Source: Candidatus Heimdallarchaeota archaeon
GTDB lineage: Archaea; Asgardarchaeota; Heimdallarchaeia; Hodarchaeales; Hodarchaeaceae
Direction of reading: 5' to 3'
NCBI GenBank assembly: GCA_020351745.1
Contig: CP070665.1
Span: 1,321,274 to 1,355,109, forward strand
DNA length: 33,836 bases
Numbering within the stretch: position 1 is the stretch's first letter; every line of letters starts with the position of its first letter. Of this stretch, positions 14,661 to 21,996 are shown piece by piece. The notes below the pieces were generated by a model, which did not search any database, was not told the DNA's origin, and was given only the letters and a program-made list of their open reading frames with translations. The position numbers were made by a program, and so were the translations under genes.

Positions 14661-15668
14661 ATGGGTCATAGGAAAAAACACGCGCCACACCGAGGATCTC
14701 TTGGATATCGAAGGAAAAGAGCAAGAAGACATACAGCTCGATTGAGAACGTGGCCAGAGTCAAGTGATTCAGCTGAACCTAGATTATTAGGACATGCAGG
14801 ATATAAAGCTGGAATGACACATCTAGCAATGGTAAATACTGATAGAAAATCCCCTTTTTTTAAACAAGAGCAGTTTGTGCCTGTTACCATTATTGAAACA
14901 CCTCCAATAGTCATTTTTGGTATACGAATATACATAACTGATCAAGTCACCAAAAAACCTCGGGTTATGACCCAAATATGGGGAGAAAACATCGAAAAAG
15001 ATCTAAGTCTTCGGATTAAGATTCCAAAAGAAATACAAAATAAAGAACAACAAATCAATGATGTACGAAAAGTCCTAGAAAATGTAAACGAAATCCGTAT
15101 ATTAGCTCATACTTCACCCAGAGAAGCCGGTTTTCCCCAAAAAGCTCCTGATATTTTGGAAATTAAAGTAGGGGGTTCAATTAATGATGCTTTCAATTAT
15201 GCTTTAAAAATTTTAGATCAAAAAATCTCTATAGATGACGTCTATAAACCTAATGATTTTATAGATGTGATCGCTACCACAAAAGGGAAAGGGTTTGCTG
15301 GGCCTGTTAAACGACATGGAATTAAAATTCTACCTCGTAAAACTCGAAAAGGTCGAAGAGTAGTAGGATGTATTGGACCCTGGCATCCTGCGCGAGTTAT
15401 GTGGACCGTTCCCCGAGCTGGACAGCTAGGTTATTTTGCACGAACAGAATATAACAAGCAAATTCTAAAAATAGGTGAGGATGGCGAGGAAGTAACTCCC
15501 GTAAGTGGATTTAAACGATATGGAAAAGTTGGAAAACATTGTGTTCTTCGCGGAAGTTCTCCTGGATCATCAAAGCGTCTAATTCGACTGAGAGACCCAG
15601 TAAGACCAAAACCCACAGAAATTGAAGATCTCCAAATTACCTATATCAGTACCGTGGCGAAGAATTGA
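14661..15668 (+). CDS. rpl3: Ribosomal protein uL3
   Basis: 335 residues, normal for archaeal uL3. It starts MGHRKKHAPHRGSLGYRRKR. KAGMTHLAMV and TKGKGFAGPVKRHGIK are conserved core segments, the latter leading to the loop that reaches the peptidyl-transferase centre. HPARVMWTVPRAGQLGYFAR and the C-terminal LRGSSPGSSKRLIRLRDP complete it. GGAG lies 9 nt upstream of the ATG. It opens the uL3-uL4-uL23-uL2 operon. Confidence 0.97.
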   Translation: MGHRKKHAPHRGSLGYRRKRARRHTARLRTWPESSDSAEPRLLGHAGYKAGMTHLAMVNTDRKSPFFKQEQFVPVTIIETPPIVIFGIRIYITDQVTKKPRVMTQIWGENIEKDLSLRIKIPKEIQNKEQQINDVRKVLENVNEIRILAHTSPREAGFPQKAPDILEIKVGGSINDAFNYALKILDQKISIDDVYKPNDFIDVIATTKGKGFAGPVKRHGIKILPRKTRKGRRVVGCIGPWHPARVMWTVPRAGQLGYFARTEYNKQILKIGEDGEEVTPVSGFKRYGKVGKHCVLRGSSPGSSKRLIRLRDPVRPKPTEIEDLQITYISTVAKN

Positions 15669-15687
15669 ATATAATCTGGCGAGAAAA

Positions 15688-16494
15688 TTGAGTTCCTTCA
15701 TAGTTCCTGTATATGATTTAAAAGGAAAAGAAATCGATAAGATCGATGTTGGTTCAATATTCACAACTCCTTTTCGTCCTAATATGATCAAGCGTTCCGT
15801 TTTAGCTAGTCGTAGAAATCGACAGATACCTTATGGTGTCGATCCTCGTGCTGGGAAAAAGACATCCGCAGAAAGCTGGGGTACTGGTCGTGGAGCAGCA
15901 AGAATCCCAAGAGTAAAAGGATCTCATACACATTCAGCTAGTCGTGGAGCATTGATTCCATTCGCTGTAGGGGGTCGCCGTACACATCCGCCTAGCGGAT
16001 TTCAAAATTTTAAAGAGAAGATAAATAAGAAAGAAAAGATTTTAGCAAAAAAATCTGCGATTGCTGCAACAGCTAATCCAGTTTTAGTTGAATCACGTGG
16101 TCACATCATAGAGGAGATCAAGTCTTTACCTTTGATAATAAGTGATGAGCTGGAGTCATTAATTAAAACCAACGAAGTACAAGTTGTTTTCCAAAATTTA
16201 GGTTTATCATATGATTTGGCTAAAGCTAAAAGACGTAATTCTCAGATTCGGCCAGGTAAAGGAAAAAGACGTGGAAGGAAATATAAGAAGGGGAAATCAG
16301 TACTGATTGTTATTGCTCATGATTATGGAGTTGTAGCTGCAGCGAGAAATCTACCCGGTGTTGATGTCGTTGTTGTTGACCAATTAAATATAGAACATCT
16401 TGCACCTGGAACTCATGCAGGACGCTTAACATTATGGACAAAATCTGCGATTTCCAATTTAAACGAACTCCTAATTGAAGAAGTAATGAATTAA
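15688..16494 (+). CDS. rpl4: Ribosomal protein uL4
   Basis: 268 residues from TTG 15688. VPVYDLKGKEIDKI is the family N-terminus, so longer versions from TTG 15622 inside uL3 are unlikely, although no strong ribosome site decides it (GGCGAG upstream). QIPYGVDPRAGKKTSAESWG, then GRGAARIPRV, is the tunnel-lining loop. HAGRLTLWTKSAI is near the C-terminus. uL4 is an early assembly protein and contacts the exit tunnel. It starts 19 bp after the uL3 stop. Confidence 0.93.
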   Translation: MSSFIVPVYDLKGKEIDKIDVGSIFTTPFRPNMIKRSVLASRRNRQIPYGVDPRAGKKTSAESWGTGRGAARIPRVKGSHTHSASRGALIPFAVGGRRTHPPSGFQNFKEKINKKEKILAKKSAIAATANPVLVESRGHIIEEIKSLPLIISDELESLIKTNEVQVVFQNLGLSYDLAKAKRRNSQIRPGKGKRRGRKYKKGKSVLIVIAHDYGVVAAARNLPGVDVVVVDQLNIEHLAPGTHAGRLTLWTKSAISNLNELLIEEVMN

Positions 16495-16520
16495 TCATTC
16501 AAAATGACTCTGGAGAATTG

Positions 16521-16536
16521 AGGTGAAACCAAGCTG
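16521..16536 (+). promoter_or_regulatory. Ribosome-binding site before a CUG start
   Basis: AGGTGA (16521-16526), 7-nt spacer, then CTG (16534-16536). An in-frame TGA at 16519-16521 leaves only GGT GAA ACC AAG before CTG, so no ATG, GTG or TTG can start the conserved N-terminus. The same AGGTGA element precedes the uL2 ATG. Confidence 0.7.
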
Positions 16537-16809
16537 AAATTTAGACAACCTCAGGATATTATTAAATATCCATTAATAACAGAGGCGGCCTTCAACAAAA
16601 TGGATAATATTTATGAAAATGCTTTGGTTTTCATTGTCGATCGCCGAGCTACAAAACACGAAATTAAGCAGGCCTTCGAGACACTTTATAAGGTAAAGAT
16701 AGTTAAGGTCAATACCCTTATAACTCCCCAAGGTGAGAAAAAAGCATTCATAAAGCTTTCACAAGATTATAGTGCCTTGGATCTAGCGACTGAAGTTGGA
16801 ATCATTTAG
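16534..16809 (+). CDS. rpl23: Ribosomal protein uL23, CUG start
   Basis: 91 residues. QDIIKYPLITEAAFNKMDN is the conserved uL23 N-terminus; NALVFIVDRRATKHEIKQAF and VNTLITPQGEKKAFIKL complete the fold. uL23 lies at the exit tunnel and docks SRP and Sec61. The first ATG (16600) lies after the conserved IKYPLITE segment and would cut into the fold. The CTG at 16534 is preceded by AGGTGA at ideal spacing, and TGA closes the frame 15 nt upstream. The stop is 13 bp before the uL2 start. Confidence 0.93.
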   Translation: MKFRQPQDIIKYPLITEAAFNKMDNIYENALVFIVDRRATKHEIKQAFETLYKVKIVKVNTLITPQGEKKAFIKLSQDYSALDLATEVGII

Positions 16810-16822
16810 ATAGGTGAAAACG

Positions 16823-17566
16823 ATGGGAAAACGGATTTTAGTTCAACGTCGTGGCCGAGGATCACCAACCTTTCGATCTTTATCACATAGAAAACGAGGT
16901 AAAGCTCGATATTTACCTCTAACAAGAAAAGAACTTAACGATAAAATCGAATACACGATCATTGACTTCACTCATGAACGGGGCCGTGGTGTCCCGTTAA
17001 TGCTTGTAAAGTATGAGGATGGAAGTGAATGTTTTCTTCCTGCCCCCGAAGGAGTGCATATAGGTCAAAGACGAGAGCAAGGTGTAAATGCAGCTTTAGA
17101 AGTTGGAAATATTTTGCCTATTAACAAAATTCCAGAAGGGATATGGATCTGCAATGTAGAAATGCGTCCTGGTGATGGAGGAGCATTGTGTCGGTCTTCA
17201 GGAACCCATGGGTTAGTAAGAAGCCAATCAAAAGAAGGCTCTTCCGTCCAATTGCCCTCTCGACGAGTTAAAACGATTAACAATAATGCTCGTGCAATGA
17301 TCGGTGTTATTTCTGCAGGTGGAAGACCAGATCGTCCCTTTATCAAAGCTGGTCTTAAAAGAGCTTTCATGCGAGCAAAAGGACATAAATCATTTCCAGT
17401 AGTTCGTGGTGTGGCGATGAACATAGCATCACATCCATTTGGAGGAGGTGCCCACCAAGGTCCTGGTCAACCCACTACTGTTTCCAGGAATGCTCCACCA
17501 GGGAGGAAAGTGGGTTTGATCGCAGCTCGTCGAACTGGATTAAGACGTGGACGTATACGATATTAA
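16823..17566 (+). CDS. rpl2: Ribosomal protein uL2
   Basis: 247 residues from ATG 16823 (MGKRILVQRRGRGSPTFRS). AGGTGA five nt upstream supports this over an earlier GTG that overlaps that site. GTHGLVRSQSKEGSSVQLPS and VVRGVAMNIASHPFGGGAHQ carry the conserved region near the peptidyl-transferase centre, including the His of the NP/SHPFGGG loop. It is the last gene of this operon. In most archaea uS19, uL22 and uS3 would follow, but here the next gene, atpD, is on the opposite strand. Confidence 0.97.
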   Translation: MGKRILVQRRGRGSPTFRSLSHRKRGKARYLPLTRKELNDKIEYTIIDFTHERGRGVPLMLVKYEDGSECFLPAPEGVHIGQRREQGVNAALEVGNILPINKIPEGIWICNVEMRPGDGGALCRSSGTHGLVRSQSKEGSSVQLPSRRVKTINNNARAMIGVISAGGRPDRPFIKAGLKRAFMRAKGHKSFPVVRGVAMNIASHPFGGGAHQGPGQPTTVSRNAPPGRKVGLIAARRTGLRRGRIRY

Positions 17567-17592
17567 GATCTCTTTCCCATATTTCTTGCGTT

Positions 17593-18234
17593 TTATTGTT
17601 TCGAGAGTTTCTTTTTCACTTTCTTTAATCGTACAAAGGCCTCTCGCTCTCGCTCTGCCAAGGTTAATTTAATCCATCTTACTGTTGCTTGGATACGAGG
17701 GATTATGATATAATTCAATGCGTTAACACGACGTTTTGTTTCGATTATTTCTCCTGCAAGTCTAGTTAATGTTGATTGAGTCTCTGCTAGATTTACAATT
17801 GCTTGAAGAGCCTCCTCAAAGATTTCCAGAGCCGAATCAAACTTTGCAGTAGTTTCATGCATGGAGTACTGGATTGAATCACCAAGATCTTCTTTTAGAA
17901 TCTTTAAAATTGGGACAGAAATTCCCATTAATCTTCTACTCTTACTCTCAATTTGAAACTTACGTGGATAACTCAATGCTACGTTTTGGATAGAAAATTC
18001 TCCCATCTGAAGTTTGAGCTGAACCAATTGATTTTGAGAGTCTCGTATTGTTCCCTGAACCTTTTCTCGTTTTTGTTTGTATAGCATGACCGTGGAGAAC
18101 AATTCCCCTGTTAAAGCTTCAAGCTTTTCACTCAATAGTTCATAACCCTTGTTAGCTAGTTCTAATCTCTGCTTTAACTCTAGTAATTGCATACGAGTTG
18201 GTGTTATTCCAGGAATTATGTTTTCTGTACTCAT
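17593..18234 (-). CDS. atpD: A-type (V/A) ATP synthase subunit D
   Basis: 213 residues, typical of the family. GITPTRMQLLELKQRLELAN at the N-terminus and the C-terminal RRVNALNYIIIPRIQATVRW (subunit D consensus RRVNALE-x-x-x-IP) are diagnostic. The protein is nearly all helical, with two long terminal coiled-coil helices that form the central rotor shaft between the A3B3 head and the membrane ring. The ATG has GAGG about 8 nt upstream. No other ATP synthase subunit is in the window, so atpD is detached from the usual operon. It converges with uL2. Confidence 0.95.
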   Translation of the reverse strand: MSTENIIPGITPTRMQLLELKQRLELANKGYELLSEKLEALTGELFSTVMLYKQKREKVQGTIRDSQNQLVQLKLQMGEFSIQNVALSYPRKFQIESKSRRLMGISVPILKILKEDLGDSIQYSMHETTAKFDSALEIFEEALQAIVNLAETQSTLTRLAGEIIETKRRVNALNYIIIPRIQATVRWIKLTLAEREREAFVRLKKVKKKLSKQ

Positions 18235-18336
18235 ATAAAAACCTCAGTAGAAAATAAGAACCATCTGATTGATTAGGATTAACAACTTTTAAGGAGGAGA
18301 TTGATATCAATTAATTTAAGGGTTTCCTGAATAAAC

Positions 18337-18424
18337 TGGTGCGGGGGGTGAGATTTGAACTCACGAACGCCTATGCGAACAGATCTTGAGTCTGTCCCCG
18401 TTGACCTGGCTAGGGAACCCCCGC
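18337..18424 (-). tRNA. tRNA-Leu(CAA), CCA encoded
   Basis: The acceptor stem is GCGGGGG/CCCCCGC, discriminator A73 and a genomic CCA (plus TGG at 18337-18339). The anticodon arm ACAGA CTCAAGA TCTGT has anticodon CAA, for UUG. A long variable arm and the T arm GTGAG TTCAAAT CTCAC confirm a class II tRNA. There is no intron. The encoded CCA contrasts with tRNA-Thr and tRNA-Ser in this window. A TATA-like TTTTAAATAAATC on the minus strand lies about 55 nt upstream. Confidence 0.95.
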
Positions 18425-18608
18425 AGCCAATTAAGGACGTGTTAACATTTCTATTACTCATCCTTTCCATTTATCCTGATTTATTTAAAATTTTGGAGTC
18501 ATTCCTCAATTCAAACCAAGAACTTCACTTTTGGAAAAGACACTTTTAGATTAATCTTAAAAAATAAAAAATAAAATCTTAATACCGATTTAGGAGAAAT
18601 TAATAGTA

Positions 18609-18776
18609 ATGCCTGTTCTAAGCATTTTTCCCATAAAAGATTCCTTTTTTATTGGTAGCTCAATCGCAACCTCAAGTACCATTATATCAGAACTACCCTT
18701 TTTCATTGTTTTGTTTGGATCCTTAATAATCTTGGCTCTCTTATTCAGATATTTTAGTAGGAAATCTTCACATTAA
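18609..18776 (+). CDS. Small single-span membrane protein (55 aa), unknown
   Basis: ATG to TAA, 55 residues. The first 30 are polar and Ser/Thr-rich (MPVLSIFPIKDSFFIGSS), and residues 30-46 form one hydrophobic helix (PFFIVLFGSLIILALLF), followed by the basic end RYFSRKSSH. The positive charges after the helix and its C-terminal place suggest a tail-anchored or N-out topology. TAGGAG lies about 12 nt upstream. It sits alone on the plus strand between tRNA-Leu and the SPOUT gene. I do not recognise a family. The membrane helix with flanking basic residues favours a real gene, but the frame is short enough to occur by chance. Confidence 0.4.
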   Translation: MPVLSIFPIKDSFFIGSSIATSSTIISELPFFIVLFGSLIILALLFRYFSRKSSH

Positions 18777-18790
18777 AAATCTATTTTTTG

Positions 18791-19618
18791 TTAAAAGGCT
18801 TCATATTTGCTAAAAGTAATCATCATGGCTTCCTCTAATCGTAAAGAACGAGTACCATAGCTCTGAAGAATATTGATACAGCAATCAAACAATTCGCTGA
18901 CTTTTTTCCCTTCTGCTTTTACCATTTCTGGGATTCCTTTATAAGGTCCACCAAATGCTACCAAAAGATTATCATTCTTTCTTATTTCACTAGAAAAAGA
19001 TGTTATGGGTTGACAAGATCTGGAAGTAGCAATTTTAAATTCAGATCTATTTAATAGCAGTTTTCCAAGAGTCGCTGCCGATGGATGGACAGAGAATCCC
19101 CAGTATATGTTTTTAGGAGGTTCATGAAGGACAATTGCTTTGTATCCCTCTTTGAATTTTTGAATTTTTGTCGTGACTCTTAGAGTTTTATTCAAAAGCG
19201 ACTTTTTAGGAGGAGAAAGCACTTCAAGGAGTTGTGTCCCTCCTACATCTGCGACAACACGATTTTGATTAAGAAAAATTGCTGCTTCTCTGATTTCGTT
19301 TGGTTTTAACTCCCGTGAACGAATGTGGTGTGGCGTTGCTAAGGGAGAAAGAACACCAACAGCGGAAGTATCACGAGAAAGAGGGAATAACCTCTTTCGA
19401 AGATATTGAGGACACTCGATATATTGAAGGATTCTAGTAATGATACGTCTTTCACGGTTTGAACGGGAGGGTTTTAGAAAAGGATCGTGGAAAATAAGTA
19501 TTTTTTGGATTTTAAAAATTGCTACAATTCGTGCAATCTGAAAGATCTTTTCAGTTTTTGACCGGAGGTCGTTACAATCAGTAACAGCCGAATCTGGAAT
19601 AGCGATTGTAAGTAACAA
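18791..19618 (-). CDS. SPOUT-class RNA methyltransferase (DUF171/C9orf114 family)
   Basis: 275 residues, TTG start. LLTIAIPDSAV, then ARIVAIFKIQKILIFHD, is the start of the trefoil-knot fold. An inserted OB-like region lies at about 95-190 (LKPNEIREAA through VTTKIQKFKEGYKAIVL). NDNLLVAFGGPYKGIPEM is the SAM-binding loop of the knot, and SYGTRSLRLEEAM matches the family's C-terminal knot segment. Members are putative RNA methyltransferases; the archaeal gene often stands directly before rpl3, while here it is about 4 kb away on the other strand. The start is uncertain because no strong ribosome site is seen. Substrate unknown. Confidence 0.85.
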   Translation of the reverse strand: MLLTIAIPDSAVTDCNDLRSKTEKIFQIARIVAIFKIQKILIFHDPFLKPSRSNRERRIITRILQYIECPQYLRKRLFPLSRDTSAVGVLSPLATPHHIRSRELKPNEIREAAIFLNQNRVVADVGGTQLLEVLSPPKKSLLNKTLRVTTKIQKFKEGYKAIVLHEPPKNIYWGFSVHPSAATLGKLLLNRSEFKIATSRSCQPITSFSSEIRKNDNLLVAFGGPYKGIPEMVKAEGKKVSELFDCCINILQSYGTRSLRLEEAMMITFSKYEAF

Positions 19619-19673
19619 AGGGGAAATCCACTTCTAGTGTTCAAAATATAGCTAGAGAATTTAATAGACTGTA

Positions 19674-20561
19674 TTAAGTTATAGATTCTTCGTAATACGA
19701 GTCAACATAAGCTCTAATAACATCCTTTTGATTGATAATTCCAAGAAGCTTACCATCTGCACTTACTACAGGGAGTTGGTCGAATTGTTTTGAGCTCATT
19801 TTTCTTGAAACATCGCTAATTGTACTGCCTTTGTAACAAACTTCAACATTTCGTTCCATTATCTCACCAACTCTCATGTTAGAAGGTAAAGTTAATGTTT
19901 TTGAACCAATAATTAGAACTGATTCACTATCCCAAGAGGAGCTATCATTTTCCGCACCGTGTCCTGTACGACTTTTACTTTGAGAGTCGAGAATTTCTGC
20001 TACCTTAAGAAAATCATGCTGTGTTATTATCCCCACCATTTTCGATTCATTTATTACTGGAATCCCTTTTTGATGACTCAATCGAAGCATCATCGCTGCA
20101 TCAGGAAGCGGTGTTCCTTCCCAAATGGTCGTAATATTGGGAGAAAAATAGTGCACTACATCAGATAGGATTTTTGCTGGTACAATAACTTTTTTTACAA
20201 GGTCATTTCGTGAAACAATGCCAACAAGAGACTTTCCGTCTTTCTCATCAACAATGGGGATTCGTTGAAAAACCTCTCGGACAAAAATACGCGCAGCAGT
20301 AATAGCTTTATCGTTGGGTTTGAGTGTGATAACATCCCGGATCATTAATAACGAAAGTTGGGTTTCATCAGGATTTCTGAAAAGATCAGAGCGTGAGACA
20401 ATGCCAACAAGTTCATCCGAGTCTTTTTTCAAAACAGGGTATACACTTAAGCCTGTTTTTCGGATTTCATCTAATAGAATGTCCCTATTCCCAGGAATGG
20501 TCATTGTAACCAGATCTTCTCTCTTTGTCATAATCCTGGAAATTGGAATATCTTTTACCAT
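19674..20561 (-). CDS. Four-CBS-domain protein
   Basis: 295 residues from ATG 20561 (MVKDIPISRIMTKREDLVTM). AGGTGG six nt upstream fixes this start over one 24 codons earlier. It is made wholly of four CBS motifs in two Bateman modules: DELVGIVSRSDLF, KSLVGIVSRNDLV, SKMVGIITQHDFL and GKLLGIINQKDVI are the four second-half signatures, spaced about 60-80 residues apart. Such stand-alone proteins bind adenine nucleotides or SAM and act as sensors on partners. No enzymatic or membrane domain is fused. The partner is unknown; the neighbours (SPOUT methyltransferase, Sec61 beta) do not identify it. Confidence 0.93.
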   Translation of the reverse strand: MVKDIPISRIMTKREDLVTMTIPGNRDILLDEIRKTGLSVYPVLKKDSDELVGIVSRSDLFRNPDETQLSLLMIRDVITLKPNDKAITAARIFVREVFQRIPIVDEKDGKSLVGIVSRNDLVKKVIVPAKILSDVVHYFSPNITTIWEGTPLPDAAMMLRLSHQKGIPVINESKMVGIITQHDFLKVAEILDSQSKSRTGHGAENDSSSWDSESVLIIGSKTLTLPSNMRVGEIMERNVEVCYKGSTISDVSRKMSSKQFDQLPVVSADGKLLGIINQKDVIRAYVDSYYEESIT

Positions 20562-20671
20562 AAGTTTCCACCTATTTAACAATTTTATTCTGTTTTTCAA
20601 CGAAAATTGATTTTTTCTAATTTCCCCAGTCAAGAAATGAAAGGAAAATAAGATAAGAGTAAAAACATTAG

Positions 20672-20857
20672 CTAAGTGTTAAGCTCTATCAAATTTATGA
20701 TCAAAATTATTGCTATAAAAACGACAGCTATCGCAACAGTCCAGTACGGCCCCATTTTTAAACCTGGTGAATCTGATTCTGAATAAAACCTTATTAATCC
20801 AGCTCCAGTCGCAGGCATCGGAGATTCATCTCGTCGCTTAGCTTTTCTAACACTCAA
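20672..20857 (-). CDS. secG: Preprotein translocase subunit Sec61 beta (SecG)
   Basis: 61 residues, TTG start with GTGGGAT about 5 nt upstream. PMPATGAGLIRFYSESDSPG, then LKMGPYWTV, is the archaeal Sec61 beta pattern (AGL-[IV]-R-[FY]-[FY]-x5-G-[LI]-K-[IV]-[GS]-P), followed by one membrane helix (VAIAVVFIAIILIINLI). It is the non-essential third subunit of the SecY-SecE channel. An N-terminal basic stretch (RKAKRRDES) precedes the motif. It lies 110 bp upstream of the CBS gene on the same strand. Confidence 0.93.
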   Translation of the reverse strand: MSVRKAKRRDESPMPATGAGLIRFYSESDSPGLKMGPYWTVAIAVVFIAIILIINLIELNT

Positions 20858-21092
20858 TATAAAATCCCACTCGTTTTTTAGTAATAAATTGAAATATGCT
20901 TGTTGTAACCAACTTCAATTATCATTATAAAGTTTTATATAATGGAGTTTGACAATTATAAGATTTTTCTAGAATTCGATGAAAAAATCCTCCAATTGTT
21001 TATGTTGTGTACAATTTTCTATTAATCTATGAATTATTTAATATAGTTTCTGAGAACATCATATTTCTCAATAGTTTCAACAATATCCGATC

Positions 21093-21866
21093 TCAATGAA
21101 AAATTCGTGAGAAAATCCCACTTACTCGCCACCACATCCAATCTAACCAGTCTGCAAATTGATCGATAATGGGAACTCCCATTTTTTCAATAACAAATGC
21201 GAATAGAATAGTTCCAAAAAAGCCAATTACCTTTGATGAGACATCATGAGCCCAGTAAAAAGCTTCAGTAGGATCCATTTGAAACTGCATAATTAGGATA
21301 TAAACGCACCATAAATGGAATGTGATTCGTAAAGCATTACCAACAAAGAGTACAGAAAAGAAAGCAAGACTAGCGCGGATCTTAGCAATCCATGGAGCCT
21401 CTGTTACCATAATGATGGCAATTAGTAATCCACCAGCCTGCATCCCTGTGCACGCTTTAACGATCCAGTAATCTCCGTCTGGAAGGGGATCTGGATATGG
21501 GATTTTTATACCTGGCGTATGAATCGTTGCTTCTAGAAAAGGGAAGGATCCTCCTCTTAGTGGTTCAGGGATGATAGTACTGGGGTCAGTAGTTGGAATA
21601 AGAGAGTTTTCAATACCTATAATACTCAGTAACATATGTATAATGTCTCGTGTGGGAATCTCTATGAATACCCAATCAGGAAGAGTATACAATAAGAATG
21701 TAATGAGCGTTGCTATCCCCAAAGTCATTAACATAAGTTTATCGTCGTGAAATCGTTTCGGAACAGTTTTGACAGTCTCGTGTTGAGATTCGGACGTTAT
21801 TTTATCTAAAGTTTTTACTTCAGGGGAATAAACAGGGGTTGATGGTGTTTGTGTATCGCTTGTCAT
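21093..21866 (-). CDS. Archaeosortase/exosortase-family transpeptidase
   Basis: 257 residues with about six to seven membrane helices after a 40-residue polar N-terminus. The family's three active residues are present: Cys139 in KACTGMQAGGLL, Arg180 in GNALRITFH, and His207 in WAHDVSSKVIGF. Archaeosortases cleave a C-terminal PGF-CTERM-like tripartite signal and attach surface proteins to a lipid. No substrate with such a tail is in the window. The loop between helices 2 and 3 (about 85-130) is long and Pro-rich. It stands alone, with 130 bp to the upstream winged-helix gene. No good ribosome site is seen. Subfamily not assigned. Confidence 0.88.
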   Translation of the reverse strand: MTSDTQTPSTPVYSPEVKTLDKITSESQHETVKTVPKRFHDDKLMLMTLGIATLITFLLYTLPDWVFIEIPTRDIIHMLLSIIGIENSLIPTTDPSTIIPEPLRGGSFPFLEATIHTPGIKIPYPDPLPDGDYWIVKACTGMQAGGLLIAIIMVTEAPWIAKIRASLAFFSVLFVGNALRITFHLWCVYILIMQFQMDPTEAFYWAHDVSSKVIGFFGTILFAFVIEKMGVPIIDQFADWLDWMWWRVSGIFSRIFH

Positions 21867-21996
21867 AGGATTCTATCTTCTGCTATATAATTCAGATTGA
21901 ATGAAAAGAAGTAGCTTCATTTAAATCATTTTTTCTTCGAAGGAGGACAGTATTCGGGCACAAGATATTAATTAAAAATTATTCCTTGATTATACT

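Noticed and set aside
15622-15687. Longer uL4 starting inside uL3 at TTG 15622
   Set aside because: The extra 22 residues do not resemble uL4 N-termini, which begin just before VPVYDLKG.
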